Source of the DNA: Treponema sp.
Lineage (GTDB): Bacteria > Spirochaetota > Spirochaetia > Treponematales > Breznakiellaceae
Length of the DNA: 19,237 nt
Direction: 5' to 3'
Assembly: GCA_031266095.1 (NCBI GenBank)
Contig: JAISBR010000007.1
Coordinates: 1-19,237 of the forward strand
Shown: positions 13,105 to 19,237 of the stretch, piece by piece
How positions within the stretch are numbered: the first letter of the stretch is position 1
Layout: every line of letters starts with the position of its first letter
Translations under genes and position numbers: made by a program
The notes under the pieces: model-generated
What the model saw: the letters and a program-made list of their open reading frames with translations, nothing else
Database searches by the model: none
What the model was told of the DNA's origin: nothing

Positions 13105-14975
13105 TCCATGCGTCCCCGTATCGGCATGATGTATTGCAGACCGAGGCTCCGGACCGCTTCTTCGTAGGTCTGATCCGCGAAGATGCCTTGAAAAATGATC
13201 GCCGAAGCATAGGGCGCCCACCATTCCCAGTTGTTCGCCGCTTCTACGATAATGGAAACCACCACCCGCTCTTCAGGCTTGGCCGTGGTATAGGGGGCGA
13301 AGGCGGCAAACCACGAATGCCATCTGTTTTGGAGGCCGACTTCACCAGTCCCGGTTTTTCCCGCAATTTCAACGGCCTTAATGTTCAACGGAAACTGGGC
13401 TGTACCCTCACTGATGACCCCCCGCATATCCCGGCGTACCGTCTCAAAAATTTCCGGGGATAAATCGCTTTTATGAATAATCTCACGCTGTATATTTTGC
13501 TCTACCGCGCCTGAAACCGGATCCCGAACTTCTTTCAGAATATGGGGTTTATAGATACTCCCATCATTAACTACCATGCTTACCATATTGGCCATCTGTA
13601 TAGGCGTAACCAGAGTGAAACCCTGGCCGATAGACATATTCATCGTATCTCCACCGAGCCACTTTTCATGAAAGCGTCGTTCCTTCCACTGGGGTGTAGG
13701 AACAAAGCCTTCGATTTCGCCGGGAAGATCAATGCCGGTACTTTCTCCAAAACCATAGTCCCTGGCATAGGAAACAATACGTTCAACTCCCAGGTAATCC
13801 CGCCCCACGTTCCAGTAATAGATATCACAGGATTGGGCCATTGCCCTGTGCAGGTTCAGCCTGCCGTGGCCGGGCGGACGTATATGACACCGCCATTGCC
13901 GGTCACCATAGGTCATTTCGCCGAGGCAGGTGACAAGCTGTTCGGGGGGAAAGGCATTTTCCGCGAGGATACCAGTAGTCATCACTATTTTGAAGGTGGA
14001 AGCGGGCGGATAGCTGGACTGAATGGCCCGGTTTATAAAGGGCTTATTGGGATCATTAACCAGGGCCTGATATCCGGCCCGCTGGCCGCCGGTAAGAATA
14101 TTCGGATCAAACCAAGGATAAGAAACCATAGCGAGAATCTCGCCTGACGTGGGACGCATGACTATAGCCGCTCCCATCCGGTTACCTAAAGCGTTTTCCA
14201 CCAGGGTCTGTAGCTCCCGATCAATGGTAAGTACCAGGTTTTTCCCCATTTCAGGCGGTTCCCGAATGACATCACCAAGACCGGAAACACGCCTGCCCCG
14301 GACATCCACAGTACGAGTTTCCCGTCCACTCTTGCCGCGGAGCAGTTCGTCGTACTGCCGTTCAATCCCCGCCTTACCGATTACATCCCCCTGCTTATAG
14401 CCTCTGTTATAGAGCATGGTCAGCTCATCTCTGGTAATATCCCCTACATAGCCCAGGATATGGGAAAGACTCCGGGAGTCCACATAGTTGCGCATAGGCT
14501 TGCTGTTCCAGGAAAGTCCCGGTAGACTGTCCTTTTGTTCCGCGAGGGAAGCGACAGCGCTAAAGGGAACATTGGCCGCTACTTCCACCGGCTGGTAAAG
14601 CTGGTAGTACTGGGGCGGTATCTTCCCCTCAATTTCATCCTGGGGAATGTTTAAAATCCGTGCCGCCGTACCGGTCAACTCGTCCATACCGCCCCGGGGA
14701 ACTTCCGCCGGAGTGATATTAACCGCGAAAGAATCGGTGTTCAATACGAGGGGCTGATTAAAATTGCGATCATATATCTCCCCCCGCTGGGCGGGGATGA
14801 TCGCGGTTCTACGGGCGATATCCTGGGCGCGGGAACGATACAAATCCCCGGAGAGGATCTGGAGGCTGAAAAGCCGAACACTATAGGCGAGAAAGAACAC
14901 AATTAAAATAACCCGCAGAAGGTCAACACGCCGCCCTATACCGCTGTCATTGTGGTCAATAATCTTCAGTGCCAT
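13101..14975 (-). CDS. mrdA: Penicillin-binding protein 2, elongasome transpeptidase
   Basis: A 624-residue class B PBP that cross-links side-wall peptidoglycan and pairs with RodA. It has an N-terminal cytoplasmic stub, one membrane span (about 19-40, LLRVILIVFFLAYSVRLF), and a pedestal domain starting with RRTAIIPAQRGEIYDRN (55-71). The transpeptidase domain carries the three active-site motifs STFK (Ser326, Lys329), SCD (Ser382-Asp384) and KTG (540-542). Length is normal for PBP2. ATG 14975 overlaps the mreD stop by one base (tgatg), with aaaggag upstream inside mreD. Its stop overlaps the rodA start, matching the stoichiometric RodA/PBP2 pair. Confidence 0.95.
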   Translation of the reverse strand: MALKIIDHNDSGIGRRVDLLRVILIVFFLAYSVRLFSLQILSGDLYRSRAQDIARRTAIIPAQRGEIYDRNFNQPLVLNTDSFAVNITPAEVPRGGMDELTGTAARILNIPQDEIEGKIPPQYYQLYQPVEVAANVPFSAVASLAEQKDSLPGLSWNSKPMRNYVDSRSLSHILGYVGDITRDELTMLYNRGYKQGDVIGKAGIERQYDELLRGKSGRETRTVDVRGRRVSGLGDVIREPPEMGKNLVLTIDRELQTLVENALGNRMGAAIVMRPTSGEILAMVSYPWFDPNILTGGQRAGYQALVNDPNKPFINRAIQSSYPPASTFKIVMTTGILAENAFPPEQLVTCLGEMTYGDRQWRCHIRPPGHGRLNLHRAMAQSCDIYYWNVGRDYLGVERIVSYARDYGFGESTGIDLPGEIEGFVPTPQWKERRFHEKWLGGDTMNMSIGQGFTLVTPIQMANMVSMVVNDGSIYKPHILKEVRDPVSGAVEQNIQREIIHKSDLSPEIFETVRRDMRGVISEGTAQFPLNIKAVEIAGKTGTGEVGLQNRWHSWFAAFAPYTTAKPEERVVVSIIVEAANNWEWWAPYASAIIFQGIFADQTYEEAVRSLGLQYIMPIRGRME

Positions 14976-15475
14976 CAGTTTCTACTCCTTTCCCTCCGAA
15001 GGGGTTTAAAGCGTTTGAGAAGGGCAAATACAAAAGGCGCACTTATGGCGTTCAGGGAGAGTTCCGCCCAAAGAGTCGGTTCCATAAGGGAATAGGCGGG
15101 TACCGCGTCACCTAAAAGCAGGTGCAGGGCAAAAAGGCATGCGGCCTTGACCAGGGTGGCGGCGGCACAGAGCAGAATAGGGAGAAAAAAATTGAGAAAG
15201 AAGGTCCCTTTTAACAGCCCCGTCAAGGCGCCTACCAGGGTGCGGACAAGAGCGTTAAGCCCCAGGGGGGCGGCGGAGATGAGGTCCAGAATGATCCCGC
15301 TGCAAAAACCGGCGACCTGGCCGGTCATGGTTCCGTCCACATAAGCGGAATAGACGACAATGCTCAGCGCAATATCCGGAACCGCCCGATACAGGGTAAT
15401 ATAGCGCAGCAGAGTGGATTGGAGGACCGCCGCGGCTATACTGAATATAACGGTCCAGATGATGGTTTTAATCAT
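14975..15475 (-). CDS. mreD: Rod shape-determining membrane protein MreD
   Basis: A 166-residue, very hydrophobic protein with about five membrane segments: IIWTVIFSIAAAVLQSTLL, then DIALSIVVYSAYVDG, then FCSGIILDLISAAPLG, then a segment around LPILLCAAATLVKAACLFAL, and a last one near LNAISAPFVFALL. The short basic tail RRERSRN and the FCSGIILDL-APLGLNAL block fit the MreD family, whose sequences are weakly conserved. Position between mreC and mrdA settles the call. Its ATG lies inside the end of mreC (eight-base overlap), and its stop overlaps the mrdA start. It is thought to anchor the MreBC complex in the inner membrane. Confidence 0.9.
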   Translation of the reverse strand: MIKTIIWTVIFSIAAAVLQSTLLRYITLYRAVPDIALSIVVYSAYVDGTMTGQVAGFCSGIILDLISAAPLGLNALVRTLVGALTGLLKGTFFLNFFLPILLCAAATLVKAACLFALHLLLGDAVPAYSLMEPTLWAELSLNAISAPFVFALLKRFKPLRRERSRN

Positions 15476-16394
15476 TCCCTGTCCACTCCTCCCTGAACGC
15501 CGCCGTTTCCGGGCTTTGCCTTTCTACACCCGGCGGCTCAATCATCGTAGATTCAATGGCAAACACATATTCCAACCGTGAAAAATCGAGCGTCGGTTCC
15601 AGTTCCACTTCCATGGAGAGCTCGTATTCCCGGTAGGCCACCCCGCTTACCCGACCGATGTTTATCCCCGGTGGATACACCCCCCCCAAGCCGCTTGAAA
15701 CGATCAGATCCCCAATGTCGATCTCATCTCTGGCGCGTTTCTGGATAAAACGCATAAGCAGGGGCGCTTCGGGACTTCCCTGGCCTTCCACTATACCCTC
15801 ATAGCGGGAGACCGCGAACCGGGCGGAAATATAGGAACTTGCGTCATAGAGAGGCATTACCATACTTTCAAACAGCCCCGCCTGTATAACCTTGCCTGCC
15901 AGGGCCTGGGCGCCATCCTGCCAGGCAATTACCGACATACCAGAAGCCACTCCTGCGTAGGTTCCTTTGTTGATCACCAGGGCGGAAAAGAGGTTGTCCG
16001 GATCACGGCCGATGATCTCCGCAGGGATGTGGCGGTAGTGGATAGTCCGCTCAAAGCCCAGTTGTTCCCGCAGGCGGATATTCTCCTGGCTTATCTCGGC
16101 GCTGGTCCTTTCAAGTTCTTCGTAACGGACCAGACGCCGCAGAAGCTCCGCATATTCACGCCTGAGTTCGACCAGTTCCCGCGCCGAAAGTACGGTCCGG
16201 GAAACCAGGGAAGAAAGCTCATATACGCCGCCCCGGATACCCGAAAACATGGAAAGACCGATACCTTTAAAATTTACTATAAAACCGCGGGTTGAGAGCA
16301 GCAACATAGAGAATGAAAACAGAGTCAGAGCCGCAAATACATAGGCTGTAGTGGAAAAACGGGTTTTTGGGAATCGCCCCCCCCTTTGCCCCAT
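15468..16394 (-). CDS. mreC: Rod shape-determining protein MreC
   Basis: A 308-residue bitopic protein that links cytoplasmic MreB with periplasmic PBP2 and RodA. It has one N-terminal membrane span (about 16-36), then a periplasmic coiled coil (about 62-112, SARELVELRREYAELLRRL and following), then the beta-rich double domain. That domain carries the hallmark SGLGGVYPPGINIGRV near 234-249 and GTYAGVASGMSV at about 144-155. The C-terminus is short and acidic. It starts five bases after the mreB stop, with ggat upstream of ATG 16394 as a weak ribosome binding site. Its end overlaps mreD. Confidence 0.94.
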   Translation of the reverse strand: MGQRGGRFPKTRFSTTAYVFAALTLFSFSMLLLSTRGFIVNFKGIGLSMFSGIRGGVYELSSLVSRTVLSARELVELRREYAELLRRLVRYEELERTSAEISQENIRLREQLGFERTIHYRHIPAEIIGRDPDNLFSALVINKGTYAGVASGMSVIAWQDGAQALAGKVIQAGLFESMVMPLYDASSYISARFAVSRYEGIVEGQGSPEAPLLMRFIQKRARDEIDIGDLIVSSGLGGVYPPGINIGRVSGVAYREYELSMEVELEPTLDFSRLEYVFAIESTMIEPPGVERQSPETAAFREEWTGND

Positions 16395-16399
16395 AATTA

Positions 16400-17428
16400 T
16401 TATCCGTTCAGACTGCCATAAACATTCTTTGAGCTGTCAAAGCTTTTCAGATAGTCAAAATATTTACCCGCTCCCAGGGCCACACAATCAAGAGGCCGCT
16501 CGGCTATAAATACCGGCACCCCGGTTTCGCTGGAGATGAGCTTATCGAGGCCCTTGAGCAGGGAGCCGCCGCCGGTCATCACGATGCCCCGTTCCACAAT
16601 GTCCGCGTTAAGTTCCGGCGGGGTCTGGCCCAGAGTGGATTTTATCTCGTCGATGATCTGGGTGATGGGGTCCTTCAGCGCTTCCCGCACCTCTATCGAA
16701 TCAATCTCAAGGCGCCGGGGCAGGCCGGTAATGGCATCGGTACCCTTCACCTCTACCTTCTCGATGGTTTTATCAGGAGCGGCGTTTCCGATCTCGATCT
16801 TGAGCCGTTCCGCCATTTGTTCGCCGATGATGAGGTTATGGATACTCCGCACATGCTTGATAATAGCCTCGTCGAATTCGTCTCCGCCAAGGCGGATGGC
16901 ATTGGTAACTACCATACCGCCCAGAGAGATAACGGAAACCTCGGTGGTCCCACCGCCGATATCACAGATCATATGGCCCGCAGGTTCATTGATGGGAATA
17001 TCCGCGCCGATGGCGGCGGCCAGACTTTCCTCAATAACGTGCACCTCCCGCGCGCCGGCCTTGTAAGCGCTTTCCTCAACCGCCCGGCGCTCAACCTCGG
17101 TGATACAGGAAGGTATACCGATTACCATCCGGGGCTTCATTAACCGGTAACGGGGCAGTACCCGTGAGATAAAGTAACGGATCATCTTTTCAGTGGATTC
17201 AAGATCTGCGATAACCCCATCCCGCATAGGCCTGATAGCTATGATATTTCCCGGCGTTTTCCAGAGCATCCGCTTGGCATCGGCGCCCACAGCGACTACC
17301 TTTTTGGTACCCCGTTCAACCGCCACTACCGAAGGTTCACTCAGCACTATGCCTTTGTTCCGTATATAGATAAGGGTATTACAGGTCCCCAAATCAATAC
17401 CCATGTCCGATGTATTTTTGCCAAACAT
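16400..17428 (-). CDS. mreB: Rod shape-determining actin homologue MreB
   Basis: A 342-residue ATP-binding, filament-forming protein that directs elongasome movement under the inner membrane. The actin/Hsp70-type nucleotide motifs are present: phosphate 1 [13 protein letters not shown] (9-21), phosphate 2 [17 protein letters not shown] (155-171), and the adenosine region [12 protein letters not shown]. Other MreB blocks are [13 protein letters not shown] (105-117) and [12 protein letters not shown] (131-142). The two Cys (residues 15 and 108) stand where Ala and Gly are more usual. The start ATG 17428 has ggaggaa four bases upstream. The 61-residue extension open to 17611 is shadow of the TPR gene. 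A GC-rich hairpin precedes it (17438-17458). Confidence 0.97.
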   Translation of the reverse strand: MFGKNTSDMGIDLGTCNTLIYIRNKGIVLSEPSVVAVERGTKKVVAVGADAKRMLWKTPGNIIAIRPMRDGVIADLESTEKMIRYFISRVLPRYRLMKPRMVIGIPSCITEVERRAVEESAYKAGAREVHVIEESLAAAIGADIPINEPAGHMICDIGGGTTEVSVISLGGMVVTNAIRLGGDEFDEAIIKHVRSIHNLIIGEQMAERLKIEIGNAAPDKTIEKVEVKGTDAITGLPRRLEIDSIEVREALKDPITQIIDEIKSTLGQTPPELNADIVERGIVMTGGGSLLKGLDKLISSETGVPVFIAERPLDCVALGAGKYFDYLKSFDSSKNVYGSLNG

Positions 17429-17437
17429 AGTTCCTCC

Positions 17438-17458
17438 AAAAACCTGCCCCGCGGCAGG
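17438..17458 (-). terminator. Hairpin plus T run between the TPR gene and mreB
   Basis: On the minus strand, cctgcc (17458-17453) pairs with ggcagg (17448-17443) around a four-base loop, followed directly by five T (17442-17438) and then the mreB ribosome binding site ggagg. It starts two bases after the TPR stop codon. The shape is that of an intrinsic terminator or attenuator lying inside the operon. It could give partial read-through into mreB. Confidence 0.5.
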
Positions 17459-17459
17459 C

Positions 17460-18422
17460 CTATATACCGAGACGCGTCCGCACCTTGCTGAAGTAGACCG
17501 GGTCAGCCCTGTACGCCAGCCTCCATTCAGACCGGGCCATGGTCGTATCCCCCCGCAGGGAGTACAGTTCCCCCAACTGGTAATGAGCCTCGGCATTGTC
17601 ACCGGCTTCATTCAGAATAGTTACATATTGATTTTCAGCGCCTTCGTTGTCTCCCTTCTTGCGAAAAACTTCCGCCAAAAGGAAACGCGCGGCCACTATT
17701 GAGTTTGAGTCAAGGGAAACCTCGATACAACGCAGCAGGTAAGCCCGGGCCGCATCCAGTTCTTCCAGGGCGATATAAGAGCGGGCAATAGAAAGGAGCA
17801 AAGCATCCGGAGGACGCGCCGCTTCCCCCGCCTCTAGAGGGACTGATTCCAGAGCCAGGGAAAAGGCCGCTACGCTGTTTCGGTAGTCCCCGGCCGACGC
17901 GTAGGCCAAACCCAAGTATTCAGGAATATCCCCGGCGCTGTAGGAAAGTTCCCGGGCTTTTTCCAGATATTGTATCGCAAGGTCCGCGTAGGCGTCCCCC
18001 TTATAGGTATAGGCCTTGCCCAGCACATAGTATACCCGCCCGTCATTGTCGGCGTTCCGCAGCAGCAACGCTTTCCGCAGCGATCGGATGCAGTCGTCAA
18101 TACACACGCTCGTATCAAAGGCATTAATCTGCGAAATCCCCACCTGATACGCGGCAAAACCATGGATGGTCAACAAGAAATAGTCCATCGGCCGGGCGAT
18201 GAGGGCCTCCGTACTCCTGCTGTACACCTGATCAAAGGCACCGGCCTCCCAGAACCGCAGCAACTCATTCCGCTCACCGCCGATTCGGCTCTTAAACCGG
18301 GCGATAAAGGGAACAGGTATGGAGACAAGCACCACCGCGATAATAATCACCGCGGCGGTATGAAAGGTTTTTATCCGTTGTATATGTAATCCGTAATCGG
18401 ATTGGGTCGTATTGTTGGACAT
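17460..18422 (-). CDS. Membrane-anchored TPR protein upstream of mreB
   Basis: A 320-residue protein with a short cytoplasmic N-terminus, one membrane span (about 21-43, [20 protein letters not shown]) and a helical periplasmic part. At least four tetratricopeptide repeats follow: around [60 protein letters not shown] and [20 protein letters not shown], each with the Gly/Ala spacing of the 34-residue repeat. ATG 18422 is chosen because aggtg lies four bases upstream. The GTG at 18428, two codons earlier, is part of that site. TPR arrays usually scaffold protein complexes, so a role with the elongasome is an inference from its position at the head of the mre genes. The specific function is unknown. 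Confidence 0.85.
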   Translation of the reverse strand: MSNNTTQSDYGLHIQRIKTFHTAAVIIIAVVLVSIPVPFIARFKSRIGGERNELLRFWEAGAFDQVYSRSTEALIARPMDYFLLTIHGFAAYQVGISQINAFDTSVCIDDCIRSLRKALLLRNADNDGRVYYVLGKAYTYKGDAYADLAIQYLEKARELSYSAGDIPEYLGLAYASAGDYRNSVAAFSLALESVPLEAGEAARPPDALLLSIARSYIALEELDAARAYLLRCIEVSLDSNSIVAARFLLAEVFRKKGDNEGAENQYVTILNEAGDNAEAHYQLGELYSLRGDTTMARSEWRLAYRADPVYFSKVRTRLGI

Positions 18423-18440
18423 ATTCACCTGTATATGGGT

Positions 18441-18467
18441 ATACTATAATTTTCGGTAGAAAGTCAA
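18441..18467 (-). promoter_or_regulatory. Candidate promoter of the TPR-mre operon
   Basis: On the minus strand, ttgact (18467-18462) is followed by tagtat (18446-18441) after a short 15-base spacer, in an A+T-rich stretch 19 bases before the TPR start. The -35 matches at five of six positions. The -10 is weaker, and an overlapping tatagt is an alternative. It coincides with the 3' end of the doubtful ORF at 18444-18776. Confidence 0.35.
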
Positions 18468-18776
18468 TGAGCGGCAGAAAATCTCCCGGGCAACCGCATT
18501 ATAAAACCCCTCACGAAAAGAGCGCAGAGCCGACAAACGTACCCATTGGGGGAAATTGTTAACCGCAAGGTCGAATCGAACCAAAGGTTCGCAGTCAAAG
18601 AAGTTTTCATTCAGATAACTCAATACTTGAGCCGCTTTAGCTATTCTTTCCTGGAAATTTGGTACCTTTTTCCTTCCTTCTTTTACTTTGAGTTGTAGAT
18701 CAAGTTTAGCTGCTGCGCAGAGGGGAACAATTCCGAACTTGAATTGCAGGCAATCCCGGACTGGAGTTGCGATCAT
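18444..18776 (-). CDS. Hypothetical small protein, doubtful
   Basis: A 110-residue minus-strand frame ending 21 bases before the TPR gene. I do not recognise it. The C-terminal two thirds look protein-like, helical and mixed charged (ERIAKAAQVLSYLNENFF, then PQWVRLSALRSFREGFYNAV). The first ~25 residues are read from the 23-bp repeat array and are probably not original protein. If the gene is real, its start may be internal or it may be a remnant whose 5' end was overrun by repeats. There is a weak aggg six bases before ATG 18776. No signal peptide or membrane segment is seen. The candidate operon promoter overlaps its end, which speaks slightly against coding. Confidence 0.3.
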   Translation of the reverse strand: MIATPVRDCLQFKFGIVPLCAAAKLDLQLKVKEGRKKVPNFQERIAKAAQVLSYLNENFFDCEPLVRFDLAVNNFPQWVRLSALRSFREGFYNAVAREIFCRSLTFYRKL

Positions 18777-18795
18777 ACCAGCCCTGAATCGCCCC

Positions 18796-18818
18796 TCCTA
18801 TTCCGGTACGGAATAGGA
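18796..18818. repeat. Palindromic unit, left copy
   Basis: tcctattccg (18796-18805) pairs with cggaatagga (18809-18818) around the three-base loop gta. A near-identical copy stands at 19211-19235, so the pair brackets the core of the 23-bp array. It occupies one unit of that array. Confidence 0.85.
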
Positions 18819-18820
18819 CA

Positions 18821-18840
18821 CCCTCTGCGCCAGCAGAGGG
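18821..18840. repeat. Perfect 8-bp hairpin within the array
   Basis: ccctctgc (18821-18828) pairs with gcagaggg (18833-18840) around the loop gcca. The right arm gcagaggg is the same string that ends each core unit, so this unit looks like a fold-back form of the core sequence. No T run follows. Confidence 0.8.
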
Positions 18841-19210
18841 GACGATTCCAGCTTGGAATCAGAGGCGATTCCAGCTTGGAATCAGAAGCGATTCCAGCTT
18901 AGCCGCAGGAGCGATTCCAGTCTGGACGCAGGGGTGATTCCAGCTTAGCTACGGGGAGTGAGCCAGGCTGGCAGAGGGAAATGAGCTAAGCTGGCAGAGG
19001 GAGACGAGCTAAGCTGGCAGAGGGAAATGAGCTAAGCTGGCAGAGGGAGACGAGCTAAGCTGGCAGAGGGAGATGAGCTAAGCTGGCAGAGGGAGATGAG
19101 CTAAGCTGGCAGAGGGAGATGAGCTAAGCTGGCAGAGAGGTCGTTTACCAGCTTGGAATAGGGGTCATTCGCCAGCTTGGAATCAGCTCCCCAATTAGCC
19201 TCGAAAGGGC

Positions 19211-19235
19211 TCCCTATTCCGGCACGGAATAGGGA
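19211..19235. repeat. Palindromic unit, right copy
   Basis: tccctattccg (19211-19221) pairs with cggaataggga (19225-19235) around the loop gca. Compared with the left copy it has one changed loop base and one extra base pair in the stem. The window ends two bases later, so what lies beyond is unknown. Confidence 0.85.
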
Positions 19236-19237
19236 CA

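Larger units (their letters stand above)
18703..19237. repeat. Tandem array of 23-bp units, continuing past the window edge
   Basis: Units stay in register at 18726 + 23n from 18726 through 19162. One 24-base unit (19163-19186), a 23-base unit (19187-19209) and a further unit from 19210 to the edge follow. A weaker unit can be seen at 18703-18725. That makes about 22 units. Seven central units (18979-19139) are nearly identical and share gagctaagctggcagag. Outer units are diverged but many are palindromic, for example gattccagcttggaatc at 18844-18860 and again one unit on. No open frame of note runs through it, and 23 is not a multiple of three, so it is not an obvious protein repeat. Confidence 0.9.

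Noticed and set aside
17429..17611. N-terminal extension of MreB
   Set aside because: It overlaps the TPR gene end and lacks homology character. ATG 17428 has a strong ribosome binding site and the canonical MreB N-terminus.
18841..19162. CRISPR array
   Set aside because: Units are directly abutting with a 23-base period and no unique spacers of constant length. Divergence is spread over whole units, and no cas genes are near.
18781..19237. Protein-coding repeat region
   Set aside because: A 23-base unit changes frame each repeat, and I found no sustained open frame with start signals on either strand.

Overview
The window reads as a bacterial chromosome segment from a spirochaete, most likely a Treponema-type organism of moderate G+C. 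That assignment rests on overall protein resemblance (IF2 with a GHVDHGKTKLLD P-loop, an MreB/MreC/MreD/PBP2/RodA cluster, a DUF4912 plus GH57-like pair) and is an inference made without any search. Nearly all of the window is ordinary housekeeping DNA. The less ordinary parts are the two ends, several gene leaders, and a few altered protein domains.

Layout. (1) 1-~505: the 5' part of an integrase-core type transposase on the minus strand, cut by the window edge, with an IS terminus carrying a duplicated ~21-22 bp motif. (2) 555-2922, plus strand: a SAP/Rho-N plus DUF4912 protein followed by a GH57-like protein whose predicted catalytic aspartate is replaced by asparagine. (3) 2923-3164: non-coding, with inverted repeats, a candidate promoter and an attenuator-like leader. 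(4) 3165-9116, plus strand: the compact translation/transcription operon rimP-nusA-infB-rbfA-truB. NusA ends in an added zinc ribbon, and IF2 has a long glycine-rich N-terminal segment. (5) 9117-9292: a convergent A+T-rich gap without a clear terminator. (6) 18422-9293, minus strand: a TPR membrane protein, then mreB-mreC-mreD-mrdA(PBP2)-rodA, then a fused radical SAM/DUF2344 protein, all with overlapping or near-abutting ends. (7) 18444-18776: a doubtful small minus-strand ORF. (8) ~18703-19237: a tandem array with a strict 23-bp period that runs off the window edge.

How the genes work together. The plus-strand operon couples 30S maturation (RimP, RbfA), transcription elongation/termination (NusA), initiation (IF2) and tRNA psi55 synthesis (TruB). 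The minus-strand operon encodes the elongasome: MreB filaments, the MreC/MreD scaffold, the RodA glycosyltransferase and its PBP2 transpeptidase, with a TPR protein at its head and a radical SAM protein translated from the end of the same transcript.

The strongest unexplained signal is the 23-bp array at the right edge. It has about 22 in-register units, many of which are self-complementary, and different units keep the dyad with different stem sequences. Second is the rimP leader, where one GCCCTTTTT segment can pair either with an upstream copy, giving a terminator hairpin, or with a downstream copy overlapping the ribosome binding site.
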